Source: Sandaracinaceae bacterium (GTDB lineage: Bacteria; Myxococcota_A; Polyangia; Polyangiales; JAFGIB01). From it: a DNA stretch of 11,566 bases. Made by a program: the position numbers and the translations under genes. The notes under the pieces are model-generated. The model was not told the DNA's origin. It saw only the letters and a list, made by a program, of their open reading frames with translations, and ran no database searches. Shown here one piece after another: positions 5,488 to 11,566 of this stretch; the first letter of the stretch is position 1; every line of letters begins with the position of its first letter. The DNA lies in assembly GCA_017881145.1 (NCBI GenBank), contig JADGRG010000113.1, forward strand, positions 1 through 11,566, read 5' to 3'.

Positions 5488-8400
5488 ACGAGCTTTCTGC
5501 TCTCGACGCAGCCGCGGTTCCGCTCTGCGGCACCACCTTGATCGAGGCCAGCGCCGGTACGGGCAAGACGCACACCATCGCGACGCTCTTCGTTCGACTC
5601 TTGCTCGAAAAGAATCTGCGTGTTTCGGAGATCCTGGTGGTTACCTACACGCGTGCGGCCACCGCCGAGCTTCGTCAACGCATCCGGCAGCGCGTGGGCG
5701 ATGCGCTCGACTTGCTCACGCAGGCCGGCGCTGCGACCTCGTCTTCCTCGCAGGCGCGGGCAGTGGGTGCGCCGAGCTCGGGGCGCGAAGTAGACGAGGC
5801 GCTCTCGGTGCTGGTGCTGCGCTCGCAACGGGCTGGCATGCTGGCGCGTGATTGCGCGCGCTTGCAGCACGCCCTGCGATCCTTCGATCAGGCTGCGATT
5901 CTCACCATCCACGGTTTCTGTCAGCGCGTGCTCGGTGCCAGCGCTTTCGAGAGTGGCTCTGCCTTCGACACGGAGCTGCAGGGCGATCAGCGCTCACTGC
6001 TTGCCGAAGTCGTGCAGGACTACTGGGCCCGCGAGCTCTACGATGCCTCTTTGCCCTTTACAGCCTACGTGCTGGCACACGTGCGCATCGAGGATCTGCT
6101 GCACTTGGCCGCGCGCGCGGCGGCCGATCCGGACTTGGTCGTCATCCCCGAGGCCGCGAAGGTAGACCCGAGCGAGTTGCTCGCGCGCTGGACGCTCGCG
6201 CACGACCAGCTTTGCAGCAGCTGGCTGGAGCAGCGAACCGAGGTGCGAGCGCTCTTCACGGTGCAGGGTCGGCTCAAGGCCACGATCTACAAACCAGAAC
6301 GCATGCAAGAGCTCTGGTGGCCGAGCCTCGACCGTGCCCGCGAGTTTCGTCCGGCAGCGCTGCCGGATTGGCTGCGTCGGCTCACACCCGAGATGCTCGG
6401 TGATGGAGTGAGGAAGGGCCAGACCGCGCCGGAGCACGTCTTCTTCGAGACCTGTGCGCGCTTGCTTCGAGTCGACACCGAGCTTTCTCGCGCATTCAGC
6501 ACGAACCTGCTGGCGTTGCAGCGAGACCTCTTTCGCTACGCGCGTGAGGAGCTCAATCGGCGCAAGTTGGAGCGCGGCGCGCAGAGCTTCGATGACCTTT
6601 TGCAGCGCTTGCGTGCTGCCGTGGAAGCTCCGAGCGGCGAAGCGCTTTTGCAGCGCTTGCGCGCGACTTTTCCGGCTGCGCTGATCGATGAGTTCCAGGA
6701 CACCGACTCGATCCAGAGCGTGATCTTCCAGCGCATCTACGACCAACGCGCGCAAACACCGGGTTTGCTCTTTCTGATCGGCGATCCGAAGCAGGCCATC
6801 TACGGTTTTCGCGGCGCGGATGTCTTCGCTTACATGGCGGCCGCGCGGCTCGCCGGTGAGCGCTCTTACACGCTGTCCACGAATCGGCGCTCAGATCCGG
6901 GGCTCTTGCGTGCAGTGAACACGCTCTTTCACCGCGCACAGGCGCCCTTCGTGTTTCCTGAGATCCGTTTTCATGAGATCACCCCGGGCCCGGCTGCGCG
7001 CGAGTGTCTGGGTGGCTCGCTGCTCGGAAGAGCTCCCTTCGAGATCATCTTCATGCCCCGGCAGAGTGCAGCTGAGGGCGGCCAAGAGCCGATCGGGAAG
7101 ATCGAAGGCCGCAAGCGCGTGGTCGAGAGTCTGGCCCAGGAGATAGTGCAAGTGCTGCACTCGGGTGCGACGGTCGCGCCTAGATGCGGGGTGTCGGTTC
7201 CGGTCGAGCCCAGGCACATCGCCGTGCTCTGTCGAACCAACCGAGAAGCTCTTGCCATGCAGACCGCGCTGCGCGCTCGCTCGGTGCCGAGCGTGCTCGA
7301 AGCAGAGCAGAGCGTGTTCGACTCGGAGACGGCGGGCGAGCTTGAACGGCTGCTAGCTGCGATGGCAGAACCCAGCGATGCCGCTGCCGTGCGTGGCGCG
7401 CTTGCGACCTCGCTTCTGGGTATGACTGGTGACGACTTGCTGACGCTCGCGGCGGATGAGGCTGCCTGGGATGACTGGCTCGCGAGCTTTCATCTCTGGC
7501 ACGAGCTCTGGGAAACGCGCGGGTTGATCCAGGCGCTCTACGCCCTCTTCGACGCGCAGGGCATCTCCGCTCGGCTGCTCGCGCTGCCCGACGGAGAGCG
7601 CAGACTCACGGATCTCCTGCACTTGAGCGAGCTTCTGCATGCGGAGGCGCTCGGTTCGCGGCTGGGGCCGCTTTCGCTCTTGGACTTCTACCGGAGGGCT
7701 TGCCACGACCCGGCGCAGCGCACGGCGGTCGCTGCAGAGTCGGCACAGATGCGGCTGGAAAGCGACGCACGAGCGGTGACGCTCACGACTATCCACAAGA
7801 GCAAAGGCCTCGAGTATCCGATCGTCTACTGCCCATTTCTCTGGGACGGCACGCTCTTGCACCAGTCAGACCAGAAGTACCCGCGCTTTCACGATCCGGC
7901 AGCAGGAGATCGCATGACGCTGGAGCTAGCCGGGGCCGACGCGTCATCGCATCGAGCGCATATTCTGCTCGCTGAGCGCGAGACGCTGGCAGAGAGCTTG
8001 CGGCAGCTCTACGTGGCGTTGACTCGCGCGCAACACCGCGTCAGCGTGGTTTGGGGAGGGTTTCGGAAGGCAGAAAAATCAGCGCTCGGCTACCTCCTGC
8101 ACCAGGCTCATGACGAGAGCGACGCCACACGCCCCCAAAAGACCGCCGAACGCATCAAAGAGCTCAACGATGACCAACTCCTGGCGGAGCTCGATGAGCT
8201 GGTGGTTGCCGCTTCCGGCGCGATCACCGTCAAACGTTTTGCCGCTGACGGCGGCGAGCGCTACCGGGGAGAAGTGACGGATGGAGCGCAGCTTCGTGCA
8301 CGCAATGCCGGCAAGGTCTCGACGAACATCCTGCAGACCAGCAGCTTCACGCGTCTGGCTTCGCAGCGGCAGGAGCCACCACCGCTCAGTGCCGACGAGG

Positions 8401-9257
8401 CCCGGGAGCGCGACGACGGCCACCCGGAGACCCAGTCGGTCTCGGGCGAGCCGGCTCACGCGCCCGAGCGGATTGCGCTGGCGGACTTTCCGGCAGGCAC
8501 CCATGCAGGTCTCTTCATCCATGAGCTCTACGAGACGCTGGACTTCTGCGAGCCGAACCTGGAGGCGCGGTCCGAGCCAGTGAGCGCGCTCCTGGCCAGC
8601 TATGGCCTGCCTCTCGCGCACGCGGATGGCGTTAGCGCGGCGCTCGGGTCGACGCTCCGCACGCTCATCGATCCCGAGCATGGTTTACCGATGCTTGCGT
8701 CCGTTGCGAAGAGCGAGCGCGTGGTCGAGCTGGAATTCGTCTTTCCGGTCGCGCACCCAGGCGGGCAGGGCGAAGCGTCAGAGCCGCTGACGGCGGCACG
8801 GCTCAGTGAGGTTCTGAGACGGCATGCCAGAACCGAGGCGGAACGTGGTTACGCTGCGCGCGTCGCGAGGCTGGCGTTTCAACCGCTCTGCGGATTTCTG
8901 CGCGGGTTCATGGACCTGGTCGTTCGCCATCAGGGGCGCTTCTACCTCCTGGACTACAAATCAAACCACCTCGGGGAGCATGCTCGCGACTATCGGCCCG
9001 AGCGGCTCTCGCTGGTGATGGAACGCCACCACTACGTCTTGCAATACCTCCTCTACAGCGTGGCGTTGCATCGCCACCTGGGTCTGCGCGTGGCCGGTTA
9101 TGACTATGATCAACACTTCGGTGGCGTCTACTACCTCTTCGTTCGCGGCATGGCGGCGGAGCATGCGCTCGGCACCGGCGTGTTCTCCGCTCGTCCATCG
9201 CGTGAGCTGATCGAGGCGCTCTCGGAGCTGCTGCGCGACCCACGAGGTGACGCATGA
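5484..9257 (+). CDS. recB: RecB, RecBCD helicase-nuclease beta subunit
   Basis: RecB is the SF1A 3'-5' helicase of RecBCD, with a C-terminal nuclease that degrades DNA and, after Chi, helps load RecA. The product is 1257 residues, against about 1180 in E. coli. Helicase motifs in order: Walker A ASAGTGKT (22-29, Lys28), motif Ia VTYTRAATAEL (53-63), Walker B LIDEFQDTD (Asp402-Glu403), motif III GDPKQAIYGFRG (from 433), motif IV TNRR (466-469), motif V IHKSKGLEYP (from 770) and motif VI LYVALTRA (842-849). The nuclease domain keeps His1013, Asp1144, and Asp1157/Lys1159 in LDYKSN, matching E. coli His956, Asp1067, Asp1080 and Lys1082, so cleavage should be active. Ala/Ser/Gly-rich inserts at about 80-100 and a Pro/Glu-rich linker near 955-1000 explain part of the extra length. 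GTG 5484 overlaps the recC TGA (GTGA). An in-frame ATG at 5421 exists, but its extra residues are unlike RecB. Confidence 0.96.
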   Translation: MNELSALDAAAVPLCGTTLIEASAGTGKTHTIATLFVRLLLEKNLRVSEILVVTYTRAATAELRQRIRQRVGDALDLLTQAGAATSSSSQARAVGAPSSGREVDEALSVLVLRSQRAGMLARDCARLQHALRSFDQAAILTIHGFCQRVLGASAFESGSAFDTELQGDQRSLLAEVVQDYWARELYDASLPFTAYVLAHVRIEDLLHLAARAAADPDLVVIPEAAKVDPSELLARWTLAHDQLCSSWLEQRTEVRALFTVQGRLKATIYKPERMQELWWPSLDRAREFRPAALPDWLRRLTPEMLGDGVRKGQTAPEHVFFETCARLLRVDTELSRAFSTNLLALQRDLFRYAREELNRRKLERGAQSFDDLLQRLRAAVEAPSGEALLQRLRATFPAALIDEFQDTDSIQSVIFQRIYDQRAQTPGLLFLIGDPKQAIYGFRGADVFAYMAAARLAGERSYTLSTNRRSDPGLLRAVNTLFHRAQAPFVFPEIRFHEITPGPAARECLGGSLLGRAPFEIIFMPRQSAAEGGQEPIGKIEGRKRVVESLAQEIVQVLHSGATVAPRCGVSVPVEPRHIAVLCRTNREALAMQTALRARSVPSVLEAEQSVFDSETAGELERLLAAMAEPSDAAAVRGALATSLLGMTGDDLLTLAADEAAWDDWLASFHLWHELWETRGLIQALYALFDAQGISARLLALPDGERRLTDLLHLSELLHAEALGSRLGPLSLLDFYRRACHDPAQRTAVAAESAQMRLESDARAVTLTTIHKSKGLEYPIVYCPFLWDGTLLHQSDQKYPRFHDPAAGDRMTLELAGADASSHRAHILLAERETLAESLRQLYVALTRAQHRVSVVWGGFRKAEKSALGYLLHQAHDESDATRPQKTAERIKELNDDQLLAELDELVVAASGAITVKRFAADGGERYRGEVTDGAQLRARNAGKVSTNILQTSSFTRLASQRQEPPPLSADEARERDDGHPETQSVSGEPAHAPERIALADFPAGTHAGLFIHELYETLDFCEPNLEARSEPVSALLASYGLPLAHADGVSAALGSTLRTLIDPEHGLPMLASVAKSERVVELEFVFPVAHPGGQGEASEPLTAARLSEVLRRHARTEAERGYAARVARLAFQPLCGFLRGFMDLVVRHQGRFYLLDYKSNHLGEHARDYRPERLSLVMERHHYVLQYLLYSVALHRHLGLRVAGYDYDQHFGGVYYLFVRGMAAEHALGTGVFSARPSRELIEALSELLRDPRGDA

Positions 9258-11050
9258 GCGACCAGCTCTCGCTGCTGCGGCAGGCTGGGGTGATCTCGGC
9301 GCTGGACGAAGAGCTAGCGCGCACGCTGGCTCGCATTGCGGGTGAGGATGACGAGCTCGTCCTGCTGGGAGCCGCGCTGGTTAGCCGCCAAGTGGACAAC
9401 GGCCACGTGTGTTTGCCGCTGGCTGCTCCGGTCTTCGCCTCGCTGCCACTGCACGTCGATCTGCCAAGCGGTGCGCGGCCATGGCCCGAGGCATCCGCGT
9501 GGCTCCGCGCGCTGCGTCGGAGCAGGCTGGTCGGCGGCGCAGAAAGCGTCACACCGCTCTGCCTCGACGATTCCGGGCGGCTCTACCTTCGGCGCTACTT
9601 CGAGTACGAACGCAGGCTCGCAGCAGAGATCCGCGCACGTGCCGAGCCAACGGATCTCCCCGTCGATGAGGCACGCCTGCAGGAGGGCCTCGATCGTTTG
9701 TTCGGCTCCGCGCAGGGCGAGGAAGACCTGCAGCGCACGGCGGCGGAAAGCGCAGCCAGGCGGCCCTTCACTGTCATCTCCGGCGGCCCGGGCACCGGCA
9801 AGACCTCGACCGTGGTTCGGTTGCTCGCGCTCTTGGTCGAGCAAGCGTTCAGCGCGGGTTTGCCGGCTCCGCGCATGCACTTGATGGCACCCACCGGCAA
9901 AGCCGCGGTGCGCGTGGCGGAAGCGATCCGGAACGCCAAGGCCGGCCTCTCGTGCACCGAGAGCGTGCGCAGCGCGATCAGCGAAGAGGCGACGACCATC
10001 CATCGAGCGCTGATCTCTGCCGCGCGCGGCGACGACCCAGGCCGGCGTGCGCGCCCGCAGCTCTTGACCGACATCGTGCTGGTCGATGAGGCCTCCATGG
10101 TCGATCTTCAGCTGATGGTGCGGCTCTTCGACGCAGTGCCGCCGCGGGCCCGCATCATTCTGCTCGGAGACCAGCATCAACTCGCGTCGGTGGAGGCGGG
10201 CGCCGTGTTCGGCGATATCTGTGGCGCAGGCCTCTCCGAGGACACCCGTGGGCGGCCTTCCACGCTCGCTCGCTCCATCGTGCGCTTGACGCGCACCTAC
10301 CGCTATGCCGCCGACAGCGGCATCGGCAAGCTGGCCTCGGCCATCAACGCCGGCGATGTCGACGCTACGCTCGCACTGCTTCGGCCGGGGCGCTTTGCCG
10401 ATATTTCGCTCTGTGAGACGCCGCCGAGTGAGCAGGGCTCCGGCGCGCTTCGCGACGACATCCTGCGCGGCTATGCGCCCTACCTGGCGGAGCCCGATGC
10501 AGCGCGGGCGCTGCGGCTCTTCGACGGCTTTCGCTTGCTCTGCGCACACAAGCACGGCGTGTCCGGTGCCGACGGCATGAATGCGCGCGTCGCCGAGTGG
10601 CTCTTCGAGGACGGCCTGATCGAGCGTCCGGACGGCAACTTCGTCGGGCGCCCTGTGCTCGTCACTCAGAACGACTACCAGAACAAGTTGTGGAACGGTG
10701 ATGTGGCCGTGATGATGCGCGCTTCGCCGGCAGGTCCGCTTTCTGCATGCTTTGTCTCGCCGCGTGGTGAGGTGCGCAGGTTCGCAAGTGCGCGTCTGCC
10801 GCCGCACCAGAGCGCGTTCGCCATCAGCATCCACAAAAGTCAGGGTGCGGAGTTCGACGAAGTGGCGGTGGTCTTGCCGAACGAGCCCTCGAAGGTTCTT
10901 ACGCGAGAGCTTCTCTACACGGCGGTGAGCCGCGCGCGTCGTCGCGTTGTGATCCACGGCAGCGCAGCCATCGTTGCGGCCGCCGTGCGTCGAACCATCT
11001 CACGGTCTTCGGGTCTGCGGGACGCGCTCTATCCTGATGCGATACGTTGA
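9254..11050 (+). CDS. recD: RecD, RecBCD 5'-3' helicase alpha subunit
   Basis: RecD is the SF1B helicase that pulls the 5'-ended strand and makes RecBCD fast and processive; in E. coli it is needed for strong nuclease activity. The product is 598 residues, against about 608 in E. coli. An N-terminal RecB-binding domain (about 1-120) leads into Walker A ISGGPGTGKTST (175-186, Lys183), a second block MAPTGKAAVRVAEA, Walker B LVDEASMVD (Asp278-Glu279), motif III LLGDQHQLASVEAG, the TYRY block, motif V ISIHKSQGAEFD (524-535) and motif VI LLYTAVSRARRR (from 553). All expected motifs are present with no frameshift, so this is a true RecBCD-type RecD rather than a RecD2-like protein with a long N-terminal extension. 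The ATG overlaps the recB TGA as ATGA, which implies translational coupling and matched subunit supply. It is the last gene of the operon and converges on a small lipoprotein gene. Confidence 0.96.
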   Translation: MSDQLSLLRQAGVISALDEELARTLARIAGEDDELVLLGAALVSRQVDNGHVCLPLAAPVFASLPLHVDLPSGARPWPEASAWLRALRRSRLVGGAESVTPLCLDDSGRLYLRRYFEYERRLAAEIRARAEPTDLPVDEARLQEGLDRLFGSAQGEEDLQRTAAESAARRPFTVISGGPGTGKTSTVVRLLALLVEQAFSAGLPAPRMHLMAPTGKAAVRVAEAIRNAKAGLSCTESVRSAISEEATTIHRALISAARGDDPGRRARPQLLTDIVLVDEASMVDLQLMVRLFDAVPPRARIILLGDQHQLASVEAGAVFGDICGAGLSEDTRGRPSTLARSIVRLTRTYRYAADSGIGKLASAINAGDVDATLALLRPGRFADISLCETPPSEQGSGALRDDILRGYAPYLAEPDAARALRLFDGFRLLCAHKHGVSGADGMNARVAEWLFEDGLIERPDGNFVGRPVLVTQNDYQNKLWNGDVAVMMRASPAGPLSACFVSPRGEVRRFASARLPPHQSAFAISIHKSQGAEFDEVAVVLPNEPSKVLTRELLYTAVSRARRRVVIHGSAAIVAAAVRRTISRSSGLRDALYPDAIR

Positions 11051-11057
11051 ACGGAAC

Positions 11058-11072
11058 GCCGCAGCCTGCGGC
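11058..11072. terminator. Short hairpin in the recD / lipoprotein convergent gap
   Basis: GCCGCA (11058-11063) and TGCGGC (11067-11072) form a 6-bp GC-rich stem with a GCC loop, 7 nt after the recD stop. It lies within the 55-bp gap between convergent genes, where a bidirectional terminator would be expected. No T-tract follows on either strand, so it may need Rho or may simply stabilise the 3' end. Confidence 0.35.
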
Positions 11073-11105
11073 ATCCGCGCTCGCCAAGGCAGCGCCGCGT
11101 GGCCT

Positions 11106-11414
11106 TCAGTGCCGTGATCCGTCCACGTCGTCGCTATGGCTTCCGGCAGTCGGTAGGCCAGCGTCGAGGAGCGCGCTGACCGAGCCATCGTGTCGCGGCA
11201 GGTTGTCGGCCTCGTGGTTGGTCGGGACCAGCTTGGTGTGGTCGTCGTGCGGACTGGCATCGGCGGTCGTGCTCTGGCTCGTGCCGGTGCCCGGACTGGG
11301 CTGGGTTGTTCCGGTGTCCGGGCTGTAGCGTCCCAACGTGACGTCGCCGGGCGTTGCACAGCCGTAGCTCGCGAGCGCCAGCAGGAGCGCAATGCCTATC
11401 GCCGAGCGACGCAT
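11106..11414 (-). CDS. Small Thr/Ser-rich lipoprotein, unknown function
   Basis: A 102-residue protein from ATG 11414. It opens with MRRS, a hydrophobic core IGIALLLALAS and the lipobox-like SYGC, so Cys19 is the probable lipidated residue. The mature part is hydrophilic, rich in Thr, Ser, Pro, Asp and His, with a short internal repeat (TGTTQPSPGTGT) and no recognisable fold; it is probably disordered on the membrane surface. I chose ATG 11414 because an AAGGA Shine-Dalgarno (11423-11427) lies 8 nt upstream. ATG 11420 would leave only 2 nt, and ATG 11435 lies upstream of the AAGGA itself. The gene faces recD and is not part of the rec operon. Coding status rests on the signal peptide and the well-placed ribosome site. 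It has no clear family. Confidence 0.62.
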   Translation of the reverse strand: MRRSAIGIALLLALASYGCATPGDVTLGRYSPDTGTTQPSPGTGTSQSTTADASPHDDHTKLVPTNHEADNLPRHDGSVSALLDAGLPTAGSHSDDVDGSRH

Positions 11415-11566
11415 GCTCATGGTCCTTCGGCGCACTCTTTGCGGATGTGGCCAGCCAGCGGTGAGTTTGGTGAGTGAGTGAGGAAGAGCGTGGCTTCGCG
11501 CCGCGCCAGAGCTGAGTCACCCATTGCGCAAAGGGAGAGAACGCGCAGTCCATCACGCTCCTCGCC
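11415..11566. promoter_or_regulatory. Upstream region of the small lipoprotein gene, to right edge
   Basis: This stretch holds the AAGGA ribosome site (11423-11427, minus strand) and presumably the promoter of the lipoprotein gene. Three TGAG units in tandem occur at 11471-11482. A longer minus-strand open frame here is in a different phase, overlaps the lipoprotein gene and has no family features, so I see no further gene. No clear -35/-10 pair was found. Confidence 0.3.

Noticed and set aside
8198..8205. E. coli Chi octamer GCTGGTGG on the plus strand inside recB, and its complement at 5102-5109 inside recC
   Set aside because: One or two matches to a G-rich octamer are expected by chance in this much GC-rich coding sequence, and this RecC does not conserve most E. 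coli Chi-reading residues.
9314..10957. A 547-codon open frame on the minus strand opposite recD, and similar long antisense frames opposite recC (2092-3246, 3355-4491) and recB
   Set aside because: High GC and biased third positions keep antisense frames open. The translations are rich in Arg, Ala, His and Gln, have no family motifs, and lie directly opposite confident recC, recB and recD genes.
11134..11556. Minus-strand 140-codon frame at the right end
   Set aside because: It overlaps the small lipoprotein gene in another phase and has no recognisable features, while the lipoprotein frame has a signal peptide and Shine-Dalgarno.
1..11566. A novel defence island, mobile element or CRISPR system around recBCD
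   Set aside because: Both strands were read; the flanks hold only exported or membrane proteins, with no transposase, integrase, restriction or toxin-antitoxin motifs and no regularly spaced repeats.

Overview
The window comes from a GC-rich bacterial chromosome. I infer a myxobacterium-like organism (Myxococcota, probably Polyangia-like). The evidence is strong G/C third-position bias, several exported proteins, and a Cys-rich von Willebrand A lipoprotein of a style common in that phylum. No mobile element, integrase, tRNA, rRNA or CRISPR array was seen, so this looks like ordinary core chromosome.

Left third (1 to about 1967, all minus strand): three genes read leftward. First is a single-pass membrane protein with a C-terminal TPR-like region (1254-1967). 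Next is a small secreted four-cysteine protein (820-1164). Last is the N-terminal part of a VWA-domain lipoprotein that runs off the left edge (1-696). The gaps between them carry several dyads. They include a perfect 8-bp inverted repeat just upstream of the lipoprotein start and two back-to-back hairpins behind the secreted-protein gene.

Centre and right (2173-11050, plus strand): a tightly packed recC-recB-recD operon. recC/recB overlap by 4 nt (GTGA) and recB/recD overlap by 4 nt (ATGA), so the three subunits are probably translationally coupled. All helicase motifs of RecB and RecD and the RecB nuclease residues are present. The complex should therefore be an active RecBCD double-strand-break resection machine: RecB is the 3'-5' helicase and nuclease, RecD the 5'-3' helicase, and RecC the scaffold and Chi scanner. 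The RecC positions that correspond to Chi-reading residues in E. coli are largely substituted, which suggests a different recombination hotspot sequence. A 205-bp divergent spacer with an AT-rich island separates recC from the TPR gene.

Right end: recD converges on a small minus-strand lipoprotein gene (11106-11414), with a short hairpin in the 55-bp gap. The last 152 bp hold only that gene's upstream region. I do not see a novel multi-gene defence or metabolic system here. The most useful leads are the RecC Chi-site divergence, the operator-like dyad and the uncharacterised exported proteins.
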